Assembly: GCA_038529355.1 (NCBI GenBank)
Contig: JBCBDU010000001.1
Location: forward strand, 1-64,000
Source of the DNA: CALBPI01 sp038529355
GTDB lineage: Bacteria; Pseudomonadota; Gammaproteobacteria; Steroidobacterales; Woeseiaceae
Reading direction: 5' to 3'
DNA length: 64,000 nt
Part shown: in pieces, positions 1 to 11,156 of the stretch
Layout of the letters: each line of letters begins with the position of its first letter
How positions within the stretch are numbered: position 1 is the stretch's first letter
Notes under the pieces: generated by a model
What the model was told of the DNA's origin: nothing
Database searches by the model: none
The model's input: the letters and a program-made list of their open reading frames with translations, nothing else
Made by a program: the position numbers and the translations under genes

Positions 1-2036
<2,036 letters not shown>

Positions 2037-2040
<4 letters not shown>

Positions 2041-3053
2041 TTGCTGCAGATCGCTTCGGGCCAATGCCCGTTATCGGGCCGTATACGTTGTCCAGCCGCC
2101 TGCTGTTGTCGCCGATGGCCGGTATCACCGATGCCCCGTTTCGTCGTTTGGCGCGCCATTTCGGTGCAGCGCTGGCGGCCTCGGAAATGACCACCGCCGA
2201 TACGACGTTGTGGCACACGGCCAAGTCACGACACCGTCTTGATATCGACGACGACGCGTCACCACGCGTCGTGCAAATCGCTGGCTCCGAGCCCGCCGCA
2301 CTCGCTGCCGCAGCGCAAGCCGTCGTCGCGCGCGGTGCACATATTGTTGATATCAACATGGGATGTCCCGCCAAAAAAGTCTGTCGCAAGCTCGCAGGCT
2401 CTGCACTGCTATCCGACGTTCCGCTTGTCGAACAGATTCTAAGCGCCGTAGTTGCGGCCGTTGATGTCCCTGTCACACTCAAAACGCGTCTGGGTCCAGA
2501 TCGGAACAATGAAAATATCGTGCAGGTGGCACGCATTGCCGAACAATGCGGCATCGCAGCGATTGCCGTGCACGGACGAACGCGTGCCTGTCGCTATCAG
2601 GGTGATGCGCGCTACGAACGCATCGCAGACGTCAAACAAGCACTTACGATCCCCGTCTTCGCAAATGGCGACATCACGTGCGCGCAAAAGGCGCAACAGG
2701 TGCTCGCGCAAACAGGCGCAGACGGATTATTGATTGGCAGAGCAACGCAAGGCAGGCCGTGGATTTTGCGAGAAATATTGGCGGTACTCGCTAGTGGTGA
2801 GCCACCTGCGCCACTTTCAAAAAATAAAACGCATGCTATTATTCGCGACCATCTTGAAGCCGTGCACGAATTTTACGGTGCGCGCAAAGGGCTCTTGATG
2901 GCACGCAAACACCTGAACTGGTATTGCCGTCAGCTCGGCATCGCCGAGCCGGTCCGACGCTCACTACTGTCGGTCACTGATGCAGCGCAGCAACTGCAAC
3001 TGGCACATCGCGTGTTTGCCGGAGTGGCGCGGTCGCAAGACGTGGCCGCTTGA
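2037..3053 (+). CDS. dusB: tRNA-dihydrouridine synthase DusB
   Basis: An FMN-dependent enzyme that reduces uridine to dihydrouridine in tRNA. The N-terminal TIM barrel shows the PMAGITDAPFRR signature (about residues 26-37), the NMGCPAKKV motif with the catalytic Cys near residue 110, HGRTRA, and IGRATQGRPW. A C-terminal helical domain with ARKHLNWY follows. The chosen ATG overlaps the upstream stop as ATGA, which suggests translational coupling. A second ATG at 2064 (MPVIGPYTL) aligns better with the E. coli N terminus and is a real alternative; neither has a strong Shine-Dalgarno sequence. The gene lies immediately before fis, as in E. coli, where dusB and fis are co-transcribed. Family assignment is firm and the exact start is not. 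Confidence 0.95.
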
Positions 3054-3104
3054 GGGGAGCGTCTCGCAAGAGGCAAAACACCGTCATTTAGGGGATGACA
3101 CAAC

Positions 3105-3377
3105 GTGGTTGAGCCAAACAACAAAACAAGCAAGAACAACAAAAAAAAGCACAAGCCACTGGCAAGAATGACTGAGAGTGCATTGAAGGACTATTTTTCG
3201 AAACTGAACGGCACCGTTCCAGGCGATTTATATGACCTTGTTCTTAGTGAAGTCGAACGACCGCTTTTGCGCACTGTTATGGACTACGCGCAAGGCAACC
3301 AGAGTCGTGCCGCCGAGATCCTCGGCATCAACCGCGGCACCCTTCGCAAGAAGCTCAAGACCTACTCACTACAATAA
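3105..3377 (+). CDS. fis: DNA-binding protein Fis
   Basis: A 90-residue nucleoid-associated protein that bends DNA and modulates rRNA promoters and site-specific recombination. The C terminus carries the Fis helix-turn-helix (RAAEILGINRGTLRKKLK, about residues 68-85). The middle contains the dimerisation helices (LYDLVLSEVERPLL). The N terminus is Asn/Lys-rich (KTSKNNKKKHK), unlike the E. coli beta-hairpin arm, so invertase activation is uncertain. The start is GTG, with AGGGG about 10 bases upstream (3090-3094). It lies 51 bases after dusB, as expected for a dusB-fis operon, and just before purH. Confidence 0.95.
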   Translation: MVEPNNKTSKNNKKKHKPLARMTESALKDYFSKLNGTVPGDLYDLVLSEVERPLLRTVMDYAQGNQSRAAEILGINRGTLRKKLKTYSLQ

Positions 3378-3404
3378 GCGCCGTGCGCATTCAGGATCTG
3401 TGAC

Positions 3405-4952
3405 ATGAGCATTCAGCGTGCGCTGATTAGCGTTTCGGACAAAACCGGCGTCGTCGACTTCGCCCGCCAACTCAGTGCTGCCGGCGTGCAGATCATTTCA
3501 ACCGGTGGTACCGCAAGCGCACTGCGCGAGGCCGGCCTGACCATCACGGATGTGGCCGACGTGACCGGTTTCCCCGAGATCATGGATGGCCGCGTCAAGA
3601 CACTGCACCCGTCCATCCACGGTGGGCTGCTTGCTCGCAGCGGCACGGATGATGCCGTACTTGCCGAGCACGCGATCCACAGCATTGATCTGGCTGTCAT
3701 CAACCTCTATCCGTTCGCCGCAACGATCAACCGCGATGACGTAGACTTTGCGATGGCGATTGAGAACATCGATATCGGCGGTCCGGCGATGATTCGCGCG
3801 GCGGCCAAGAACCACGCCAGAGTGAGCGTCGTCGTCAGCCCGACGGACTACGGCCGCGTGTTACAGGCGGTGAGCCGCAAAAAAGCACCAGATGCAGCAC
3901 TGCGTCGTGAGTTGGCCGCGCGCGCGTTCGCGCACACGGCAGCCTACGACAGTCACGTCGCGACCTACATGAAACGGGCGGCAGGGCTCGATCCGCTCAG
4001 TGAGGACTTCTCGCTGGGGGGCGCGCGCGAACAAATGTTGCGCTATGGCGAGAACCCGCATCAGAGCGCCGCATTCTATCGCGACGCAAAGCGCGCACCA
4101 GGTACGCTGGCTGCCGCGACAATCCTGCAAGGCAAAGCGCTGTCATACAACAACATCGCTGACTCGGACGCAGCACTCGAGTGCGTGCGCCAGTTTGACT
4201 CGCCGGCCTGCGTCATCGTCAAACACGCAAATCCGTGCGGCGTCGCTGTTGGCACAACGTTATCCGAGGCCTACAAACTTGCGTTCGCGACTGACCCGAC
4301 CTCTGCGTTCGGTGGCATCATTGCATTCAATGGCACGGTCGATGGCACGTTGGCAACCAGCATTGTTGATCGCCAGTTCGTTGAAGTGGTCATCGCACCT
4401 GACTTCACGCCAGACGCGTTGCAAGCATTCGCAACCAAGAAAAACGTCCGTGTGCTGGCTACCGGGCCGCTCACAGCATTGCCGGCAGATGTCGACCTCA
4501 AGCGTGTTTCCGGCGGATTTCTCGTGCAGAGCCGTGATGACGGAGTTGTAACGGCTGCGGATCTGCAGATCGTCACGGACCGCAAACCGAACGGGGATGA
4601 ACTGCGTGATTTGATGTTTGCGTGGAAAGTCGTCAAGTACGTCAAATCCAATGCCATTGTGTTTTGCAAGGAGCAGCAAACCATCGGCATCGGCGCGGGC
4701 CAGATGAGTCGCGTGTATTCAACGCGCATCGCCGCCATCAAGGCCGAAGATGAGGGTTTGCAGGTCGCCGGGAGCGTGATGGCGTCTGATGCCTTCTTCC
4801 CGTTCCGCGACGGCCTCGATAGCGCCGCAAGCCACGGCATCACTGCGGTCATCCAGCCCGGTGGCTCGATCCGCGATGACGAGGTGATCGCCGCGGCCAA
4901 TGAGCACAATCTGGCGATGGTGTTCACCGGCATGCGCCACTTCCGTCACTAA
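3405..4952 (+). CDS. purH: bifunctional AICAR transformylase/IMP cyclohydrolase PurH
   Basis: Catalyses the last two steps of de novo IMP synthesis. The N-terminal MGS-like cyclohydrolase domain contains STGGT (about residue 32) and KTLHPSIHGG (about 65-74). The C-terminal transformylase domain carries the catalytic KHANPCG (Lys273-His274) and DPTSAFGG. At 515 residues it is close to the usual length. The ATG at 3405 lies 27 bases after fis and just before purD, the standard purHD pair. No PurR box was identified. Confidence 0.97.
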   Translation: MSIQRALISVSDKTGVVDFARQLSAAGVQIISTGGTASALREAGLTITDVADVTGFPEIMDGRVKTLHPSIHGGLLARSGTDDAVLAEHAIHSIDLAVINLYPFAATINRDDVDFAMAIENIDIGGPAMIRAAAKNHARVSVVVSPTDYGRVLQAVSRKKAPDAALRRELAARAFAHTAAYDSHVATYMKRAAGLDPLSEDFSLGGAREQMLRYGENPHQSAAFYRDAKRAPGTLAAATILQGKALSYNNIADSDAALECVRQFDSPACVIVKHANPCGVAVGTTLSEAYKLAFATDPTSAFGGIIAFNGTVDGTLATSIVDRQFVEVVIAPDFTPDALQAFATKKNVRVLATGPLTALPADVDLKRVSGGFLVQSRDDGVVTAADLQIVTDRKPNGDELRDLMFAWKVVKYVKSNAIVFCKEQQTIGIGAGQMSRVYSTRIAAIKAEDEGLQVAGSVMASDAFFPFRDGLDSAASHGITAVIQPGGSIRDDEVIAAANEHNLAMVFTGMRHFRH

Positions 4953-4955
4953 CCG

Positions 4956-6254
4956 ATGGCACCGCGCATTCTGATTGTCGGTGGCGGTGGCCGCGAACAT
5001 GCGATGGCCTGGCAGTGCGCACAGACTGCCGGTGAGGTGCTGGTCGCGCCCGGCAACGCCGGCACTGCTCGCGAGCCACGTGTGCGCAACGTCGCGGTCA
5101 ACGCCGACGATATCGATGCGCTGATCGCGCTGGCAACACGCGAGTCCATCGATCTGACTATCGTCGGCCCTGAGCAGCCGCTCGTCGCGGGCATCGTTGA
5201 CCGGTTCCACGCGGCCGGCCTTGCATGTTTCGGGCCCACCGCACAGGCCTCGCAACTTGAAGGCTCGAAGGCATTCAGCAAGGCGTTCCTTGCGCGCCAT
5301 AACATCCCAACGGCCAGTCACGCGGTGTTTACCGACTTCACCGAAGCCGAGCAACACATCCGGACTCGCGGCGCACCGTGCGTGATCAAGGCCGATGGTC
5401 TGGCTGCCGGCAAAGGCGTCGTCATTGCCGACACCGTCGAGACCGCCTGCGATGCGGCGCGCGACATGCTGGTCGACAACCAGTTCGGCAGCGCCAGCAG
5501 CCGCATCGTCGTCGAGGACTTTTTACAGGGCGAAGAAGCCAGCTTCATCGCGATCACTGACGGCAGGACGCTGCTCAGCCTGGCTACGTCGCAGGACCAC
5601 AAGGCGCGCGACGAGGGCGATCAGGGACCGAACACCGGCGGCATGGGCGCCTACTCGCCAGCGCCTGTTGTAACAGAGGCGGTGCAGCAACACGTTGTTG
5701 ACGACATCATGTTGCCGACGTTGCGCGGACTCGCTGACGATGGCATCGACTATTGCGGGTTTTTATACGCCGGGCTGATGATCGACACCGATGGCTGCGC
5801 CAGCGTGCTGGAATTCAATTGCCGTTTGGGCGACCCGGAGACGCAACCGATACTGCGCCGGCTCCAGACACCACTACACACGTTGTGTCGCGCTGCGCTG
5901 GAAGGCTCTTTGGCCGACGTCGATACAGCTTGGGAGGACGGCGCCGCACTGGGCGTGGTGCTCGCCAGCGCCGGATACCCGCAATCCAGTCGCACAGGCG
6001 ATGTCATCGACGGCTTGCAGCGAGCCGCCAGCAAGCAAGGCATCAAGGTCTTTCATGCTGGCACCCGTAGCGATGCTGCGGGACGAGCGCTGGTCAGCGG
6101 TGGTCGTGTGTTGTGCGTGACGGCGCTGGGACCGTCCGTGCAAGCCGCTGCCGACAGCGCCTATGACGCGGCGCAGTTGATCGAATGGCCCGGTCGTTTC
6201 ATGCGCCGCGATATCGGGCATCGCGCTATCGCACGCGAGCGCAACGATGATTAG
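4956..6254 (+). CDS. purD: phosphoribosylamine-glycine ligase PurD
   Basis: An ATP-grasp enzyme joining phosphoribosylamine and glycine to make GAR in purine synthesis. The N terminus has the GGGGREHA motif (residues 9-16). The ATP-grasp core includes KADGLAAGKGV, QDHKARDEGDQGPNTGGMGAYSP and a metal-site block (LEFNCRLGDPETQ). The length of 432 residues is typical. It starts three bases after the purH stop, so the two are almost certainly co-transcribed. Its 3' end overlaps the next gene by 8 bases. Confidence 0.97.
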   Translation: MAPRILIVGGGGREHAMAWQCAQTAGEVLVAPGNAGTAREPRVRNVAVNADDIDALIALATRESIDLTIVGPEQPLVAGIVDRFHAAGLACFGPTAQASQLEGSKAFSKAFLARHNIPTASHAVFTDFTEAEQHIRTRGAPCVIKADGLAAGKGVVIADTVETACDAARDMLVDNQFGSASSRIVVEDFLQGEEASFIAITDGRTLLSLATSQDHKARDEGDQGPNTGGMGAYSPAPVVTEAVQQHVVDDIMLPTLRGLADDGIDYCGFLYAGLMIDTDGCASVLEFNCRLGDPETQPILRRLQTPLHTLCRAALEGSLADVDTAWEDGAALGVVLASAGYPQSSRTGDVIDGLQRAASKQGIKVFHAGTRSDAAGRALVSGGRVLCVTALGPSVQAAADSAYDAAQLIEWPGRFMRRDIGHRAIARERNDD

Positions 6255-7449
6255 CGTAGCCGAGGCTTGCGACATCATCGCTGGCCATGTCGCCACACTG
6301 GACACCATCACACTACCGCTTGCCGACGTAGCCGGTTACCTGCTGGCCGAGCCGATTATCGCCGAACGCGATCAGCCGCCATTCGATCGGGTCACAATGG
6401 ATGGCGCGGCAATTCGCTGGCAAACACCCCTTCCCGCGCTGACCAGCCAAGGCAGCCAGTTTGCCGGCGACCCGGCCGGCACCTTGCAAGACGGCGCACA
6501 TGCGATCGAAATCATGACCGGTGCCGTGCTACCCGATGGGGCTGACACGATCGTCCCGGTCGAGCGCTATACATTGGATACCGAGCAACGACAACTGCGC
6601 TTTGAACCGGACTATGCGCCCGAGCGCGGCCAGTTCATTCACAGGCGCGCCAGTGACCACAGTGCCGGGACGACACTGCTAGAGCCTGGCATGCGTATCA
6701 CCGCTGCCGAGATCGCCATCATTGCGTCGGCAGGTCGCGCATCGGTGTCCGTCTATCGCAAACCGCGCGTTGCTGTCGTTGCAACTGGCAACGAACTGGT
6801 CGCGGCCGGCGCACCGATAGCAGCACACCAGATCCGCCTGTCGAATGCGCCTGCATTGATCAGTGCGATGCAACTCGCTGGCTTCCAAGATACGTCGCAA
6901 CACCATCTACCCGACGAACCTGGTGTGTTGGAAGCGCGCATCGGGCAGCTGCTGGAATCACACGATGTGCTGATGTTGTCCGGCGGTGTGTCGCGCGGCA
7001 AGGCCGATCATGTGCCAGATGTATTGGCTCGTCTAGGCGTTGAGAAACAACTACACCGGATCGCGCAACGGCCTGGCAAACCAATGTGGTTTGGCGTGGC
7101 GCGCAATGGCGCGCTGGTCTTTGGCTTGCCGGGTAACCCGGTGTCAACGCTGTGCTGTTTTCGTCGCTACGTGCTGCCTACGCTGCAGCGTCTGGCCGGA
7201 CGAACGTATCCAGATGCGGATCATGCAGTGCTCGGCGCTGATCATGAATTCAAACCGGCGCTCACGCAGTTTCTTGCCGTCCGGTTGCAACGCGAGAACG
7301 ATGCGTGGATTGCAATGCCATGCCCGACGAATACGTCGGGTGATTTCACGGCACTGGCCGCAACGGATGGCTTTATCGAATTGCCAGCGACAGCGCAAAC
7401 GTTCGCGCGCGGCGAGACGTTTGCGCTGTATCGCTGGCCGGCTCGTTAG
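6247..7449 (+). CDS. moeA: MoeA-family molybdopterin molybdenumtransferase
   Basis: A 400-residue MoeA-family protein expected to insert molybdate into adenylylated molybdopterin. Visible family blocks are FDRVTMDGAAI (about 46-56), IEIMTGAVLPDGAD (about 87-100), VVATGNEL (about 177-184), SGGVSRGKADHV (245-256), AQRPGKPMWFG and GLPGNPVS. Two blocks differ from E. coli MoeA: SAMDGYA is VTMDGAA, and GGVSVGEAD is GGVSRGKAD, although the Asp is kept. This suggests a divergent subfamily. It overlaps purD by 8 bases and no other molybdenum-cofactor gene is in the window, so its placement may be for co-expression only. Enzyme family is firm; the precise activity is inferred. Confidence 0.85.
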   Translation: MISVAEACDIIAGHVATLDTITLPLADVAGYLLAEPIIAERDQPPFDRVTMDGAAIRWQTPLPALTSQGSQFAGDPAGTLQDGAHAIEIMTGAVLPDGADTIVPVERYTLDTEQRQLRFEPDYAPERGQFIHRRASDHSAGTTLLEPGMRITAAEIAIIASAGRASVSVYRKPRVAVVATGNELVAAGAPIAAHQIRLSNAPALISAMQLAGFQDTSQHHLPDEPGVLEARIGQLLESHDVLMLSGGVSRGKADHVPDVLARLGVEKQLHRIAQRPGKPMWFGVARNGALVFGLPGNPVSTLCCFRRYVLPTLQRLAGRTYPDADHAVLGADHEFKPALTQFLAVRLQRENDAWIAMPCPTNTSGDFTALAATDGFIELPATAQTFARGETFALYRWPAR

Positions 7450-7482
7450 ACAGCCGCAAAGCTGCCCGACGACCACTAACGA

Positions 7483-8919
7483 CTAACGCTTCATCGCGTC
7501 AAAGAAGGTCGCGTTGGTTTTGCTGTCCTGCATTTTGTTCAGCAGGAACTCAACGGCTGCCAGCTCATCCATCGGATGCAGCACTTTGCGCAGCACCCAC
7601 ATCTTCTGCAGCTCATCCGGATCGGTCAGCAAGTCTTCTTTGCGCGTACCGCTGCGGTTGATGTTGATGGCCGGATAAACGCGTTTTTCGGCAATCCGGC
7701 GATCCAGATGCACTTCCATATTGCCGGTGCCCTTGAACTCTTCGTAGATGACCTCGTCCATTTTCGAACCGGTGTCTACCAACGCCGTTGCCAGAATCGT
7801 CAGGCTGCCGCCCTCTTCGACGTTGCGCGCAGCGCCAAAGAAGCGCTTCGGGCGATGCAGAGCGTTCGCGTCAACACCACCGGTCAACACCTTGCCCGAC
7901 GACGGCACAACGGTGTTGTAGGCGCGCGCAAGACGCGTGATCGAATCGAGCAAAATAACGACGTCGCGCTTGTGCTCAACCAATCGTTTGGCCTTTTCGA
8001 TGACCATCTCCGCAACTTGTACGTGCCGGCTTGCCGGTTCATCAAACGTCGATGACACCACTTCACCACGCACCGTGCGCTCCATCTCGGTGACCTCTTC
8101 GGGCCGCTCATCGATCAGCAACACAATGAGGTCAACCTCAGGCTGGTTCGCAACGATAGCCGATGCAATGTTTTGCAGCAGCATCGTTTTACCGGCTTTC
8201 GGCGGCGACACGATCAGCCCGCGCTGACCTTTGCCGATCGGTGCAACGAGGTCGATGATGCGCGCCGTCAGATCTTCCTTGCTGCCGTTGCCCTGCTCTA
8301 GCTTCAGACGCTGGCGCGGGAACAGGGGCGTCAAGTTTTCGAACAGCACTTTGCTACGCGTGTTCTCCGGCGGCTCGAAGTTGATTTGGCCAACCTTCAG
8401 CAATGCAAAGTAACGCTCGCCATCTTTCGGCGGACGGATCAGACCGGAAACGGTGTCACCAGTACGCAAATTGAAGCGACGGATCTGGCTGGGAGAGACG
8501 TAAATGTCATCCGGCCCTGCCATGTACGAGCTATCGAAAGAGCGCAGGAAACCGAACCCGTCCTGCAGGATTTCCAGCACACCGTCGCCGTAGATATTCT
8601 CGCCATTCTTGGCGTGCGCCTTCAGTACCGAAAATATGATGTCCTGTTTGCGCGAACGGGCAAGGTTCTCAAGCCCCATCGACTCGCCGAGCTCAACCAG
8701 TTTGGCGGCCGGACGCGTCTTCAGCTCGGTCAGGTTCATCGCGTCTTTGCTTTGCTCCAGCTCTTCCGGCGGAATGATCTCAAGGCCACCACCGTCATCG
8801 AACGGCAGCTCGCCATGCATACGTTTACGTGAAGGCTTGCGCCGCGACTTCTTCTTATTGCCGCTGTTGCGGTTCTGGTTCCGAGGACGCGGGTTTTGGT
8901 TTGGTGCAGATTCACTCAC
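7483..8919 (-). CDS. rho: transcription termination factor Rho
   Basis: An RNA-dependent hexameric ATPase that terminates transcription. It aligns with E. coli Rho from residue 61 (MNLTELK) onward, including the RNA-binding domain (GFGFLRS, YVSPSQIRRF), Walker A PPKAGKT (about 239-245), LLIDERPEEVTEM and the C-terminal Q/R-loop region. About 60 extra N-terminal residues are basic and Asn/Arg-rich (NQNPRPRNQNR, KKKSRRKPSRKR), followed by an acidic patch. The start is GTG in a GTGA overlap with the trxA stop, which argues for coupled translation and for keeping the extension. Starting at residue 61 instead would give an E. coli-sized protein. Confidence 0.95.
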   Translation of the reverse strand: MSESAPNQNPRPRNQNRNSGNKKKSRRKPSRKRMHGELPFDDGGGLEIIPPEELEQSKDAMNLTELKTRPAAKLVELGESMGLENLARSRKQDIIFSVLKAHAKNGENIYGDGVLEILQDGFGFLRSFDSSYMAGPDDIYVSPSQIRRFNLRTGDTVSGLIRPPKDGERYFALLKVGQINFEPPENTRSKVLFENLTPLFPRQRLKLEQGNGSKEDLTARIIDLVAPIGKGQRGLIVSPPKAGKTMLLQNIASAIVANQPEVDLIVLLIDERPEEVTEMERTVRGEVVSSTFDEPASRHVQVAEMVIEKAKRLVEHKRDVVILLDSITRLARAYNTVVPSSGKVLTGGVDANALHRPKRFFGAARNVEEGGSLTILATALVDTGSKMDEVIYEEFKGTGNMEVHLDRRIAEKRVYPAININRSGTRKEDLLTDPDELQKMWVLRKVLHPMDELAAVEFLLNKMQDSKTNATFFDAMKR

Positions 8920-9242
8920 AGGCTGCTATCCAGAAATTCGGTCAAAGCCGCTTTAGATACCAGGCCCAGCTTCTGCGCCTGGACTTCACCACCCTTGAAC
9001 ACCATCAGCGTCGGGATGCTGCGAATACCGTACTTCGGCGGCGTTCCGGGGTTTTCGTCAATGTTGATCTTGACGATTTTCAGTCGACCCTCGTACTCAT
9101 CTGCGATGCTGTCCAGCAACGGCGCGATCGCCTTGCACGGGCCGCACCACTCTGCCCAGAAGTCCAAAAGGACCGGCAACTCGGATTCGAGAACGTCACT
9201 TGAAAAAGTGGCGTCGGAGGTTTGTAGGATTTTATCGCTCAA
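8916..9242 (-). CDS. trxA: thioredoxin TrxA
   Basis: A 108-residue thioredoxin, the cytoplasmic disulfide reductase. The WCGPCK active site has Cys33 and Cys36. The cis-Pro motif SIPTLMVFKGG and the C-terminal helix are present. The frame stays open further upstream, but the family length and a good Shine-Dalgarno sequence (AGGGG, 8 bases before) support a TTG start at 9242-9240. The 3' end overlaps the rho GTG start by four bases, so trxA and rho form one transcript, divergent from rhlB. The same rhlB/trxA/rho neighbourhood occurs in E. coli. Confidence 0.95.
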   Translation of the reverse strand: MSDKILQTSDATFSSDVLESELPVLLDFWAEWCGPCKAIAPLLDSIADEYEGRLKIVKINIDENPGTPPKYGIRSIPTLMVFKGGEVQAQKLGLVSKAALTEFLDSSL

Positions 9243-9624
9243 CGGTGTACCCCTGTCTTGTTGTCTTTGCGTAATGAGATAAAGAGAAATGCGTGTAACG
9301 GTGTTTGGAGATGGCCCGAGGAGAACCGCGCCCGGGTAGCGCATCATGATCGGTGTTGTGTGCGTCAGCGACGATAAGCTACGTTCAAAACGTGCGTTAT
9401 CCGCGAGTATCAGGCACTATTCGCCAGTTAGGCCAACGCCGGAAAGTATCTTTTTGCTCTTTGCTAGCAGTGATATTTTGGAAATTAGATGAGTGCTGGC
9501 AACGACAGTTGCGCTTGGTTTTCCTAATTTCACCCCGTCGAACAGCATTTTGCAAGTATTTGCGGCACAATTCGCCGCGAATCGCAGCAAAGACTGCGAT
9601 TACCGCACAAAAAACCGGAACAAC
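9243..9624. other. intergenic region between trxA and rhlB
   Basis: This 382-base divergent spacer should hold the promoters for trxA-rho (leftward) and rhlB (rightward). It is clearly more AT-rich than its surroundings between about 9440 and 9600. I could not identify a sigma-70 promoter with proper spacing on either strand, and I see no stable terminator. Short open frames here lack ribosome-binding sites and protein-like composition. Long leaders for rhlB and trxA mRNAs are possible. Confidence 0.6.
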
Positions 9625-10980
9625 ATGTCTGAAAAACACCTGTCAGAACTTCAATTCGCGTCGCTTGAACTTGACGAATCCATCCAGAAAGGGATTCGCG
9701 AGACCGGCTTTACGCACGCCACGCCGATCCAGGCGCAAACATTGCCAATCGCGCTAACGGGTGCCGATGTGGCCGGGCAAGCGCAAACCGGCACCGGTAA
9801 AACGGCCGCGTTTTTGATTGCGATGTACCAATACCTGTTGACGCGCCCGCTGGAAGATCGCCAGCCGGGCGGCATTCGCGCGTTGATCCTTGCGCCAACA
9901 CGCGAGCTGGCGGTTCAGATTGCCGACGATGCGCATCAGCTGGGCAAACATAGCGGTCTGAAAATCGGCGTCGCGTATGGTGGTACTGACTATGACAAAC
10001 AACGTCAGGCGATTGAGGCCGGCATCGACATACTGATTGGCACGCCCGGTCGTATCATCGACTACTTCAAGCAGCGCGTGTTTCATATGAACCAGGCGCA
10101 GACACTGATTCTTGACGAAGCCGACCGCATGTTCGATCTGGGTTTCATCAAAGACATTCGCTTCTTACTACGCCGCTTGCCGCCGGCTGGCGACCGTCTC
10201 AACCTGCTGTTTTCGGCAACGCTGTCCTATCGCGTCATGGAACTTGCCGCCGAGCACATGAACGATCCGGAGCTTGTGCGTATCGAACCGGAGAAAGTCA
10301 CCGCCGATCGCGTGGTGCAAAGCATTTACTACCCGGCGAACGAAGAGAAGATTCCGCTGCTGATCAAACTGATGCGCGAGATGGATATCGAACGCACGAT
10401 GGTGTTCGTCAATACCAAACGCGAAGCCGAGCGGCTCGAGGACACACTGAACGCTAACGAGATCAACGCCAGTGCAATCTCCGGCGACGTGCCGCAGAAA
10501 AAACGGTTGCGCATGCTCAAGGCATTCCAGGACGGCGAGCTGAACGTGCTGATTGGTACCGACGTGGCTTCGCGTGGGTTGCACATCGATGACGTCAGCC
10601 ACGTCTTCAACTACGACTTGCCGCAGGATCGCGAAGACTATGTTCATCGCATCGGCCGCACCGCGCGCGCTGGCGCCTCCGGAGTTGCGGTCAGTTTCGG
10701 TTGCGAGCAGTTCGTCATGTCGCTGCCGGACATCGAAGACTACATCGGCTTTCGCATCCCGGTCGAAAGCTTTGATCACGAATCACTGCCGGAAATCGTC
10801 AGACCGCCACGGCGGCCGCGAAAACCGCGTCCGGGCGGACGTCCCGGCCAACGTTCCGGGCCGCGCGCCGGCGGCGGGCGCCCGCCACGCAGCAGCAATG
10901 GCAGCGGCCAGCCGAGCGGCGATCGACCGAAGCGGCGTCGGCGCCGCAAACCGAAACCGGCCACGCCGTCAGCCGACTAG
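9625..10980 (+). CDS. rhlB: ATP-dependent RNA helicase RhlB
   Basis: A DEAD-box RNA helicase, in gammaproteobacteria a partner of RNase E in mRNA decay. Motifs in order: TPIQAQ (Q motif), AQTGTGKT (Walker A), PTRELAVQ, TPGRIIDY, DEAD (LILDEADRMFDLGF), FSATL, ARG-type ASRGLHID, and HRIGRTARAG. The C terminus is a basic Arg/Pro/Gly tail of about 60 residues (PPRRPRKPRPGG) that probably contacts RNA or RNase E. The ATG at 9625 matches the E. coli MSKTHLTE N terminus; the frame is open upstream but lacks homology there. GGAA lies 7 bases before the start. It is divergent from trxA-rho. Confidence 0.95.
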   Translation: MSEKHLSELQFASLELDESIQKGIRETGFTHATPIQAQTLPIALTGADVAGQAQTGTGKTAAFLIAMYQYLLTRPLEDRQPGGIRALILAPTRELAVQIADDAHQLGKHSGLKIGVAYGGTDYDKQRQAIEAGIDILIGTPGRIIDYFKQRVFHMNQAQTLILDEADRMFDLGFIKDIRFLLRRLPPAGDRLNLLFSATLSYRVMELAAEHMNDPELVRIEPEKVTADRVVQSIYYPANEEKIPLLIKLMREMDIERTMVFVNTKREAERLEDTLNANEINASAISGDVPQKKRLRMLKAFQDGELNVLIGTDVASRGLHIDDVSHVFNYDLPQDREDYVHRIGRTARAGASGVAVSFGCEQFVMSLPDIEDYIGFRIPVESFDHESLPEIVRPPRRPRKPRPGGRPGQRSGPRAGGGRPPRSSNGSGQPSGDRPKRRRRRKPKPATPSAD

Positions 10981-11035
10981 CGCCGCATCGCGCGGCAAGC
11001 ACAATTGCTTTAGCAACTGTGGACAGCCGAGCAGC

Positions 11036-11148
11036 GACGCAGTTTGGTTGTGCAAAGACCGCAATTCTAAATCGGCAGTGTCGGTTGTCACGCATAGCGC
11101 TGATCAGGACGCAGCTTAGTTGTGCGACGGCCGCAACGCGTAACCGGC
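11036..11148. repeat. degenerate 41-bp direct repeat
   Basis: Two imperfect copies, 11036-11076 and 11108-11148, both start GACGCAG and end CGGC, with about 32 of 41 positions matching by eye. Both contain a TTGTGC...CCGCAA core. They lie in the 176-base convergent gap between rhlB and the yrfG-like gene, where I see no gene or clear terminator. The function is unknown; a duplicated decay or binding element is possible. Confidence 0.6.
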
Positions 11149-11156
11149 GGCGTTGA

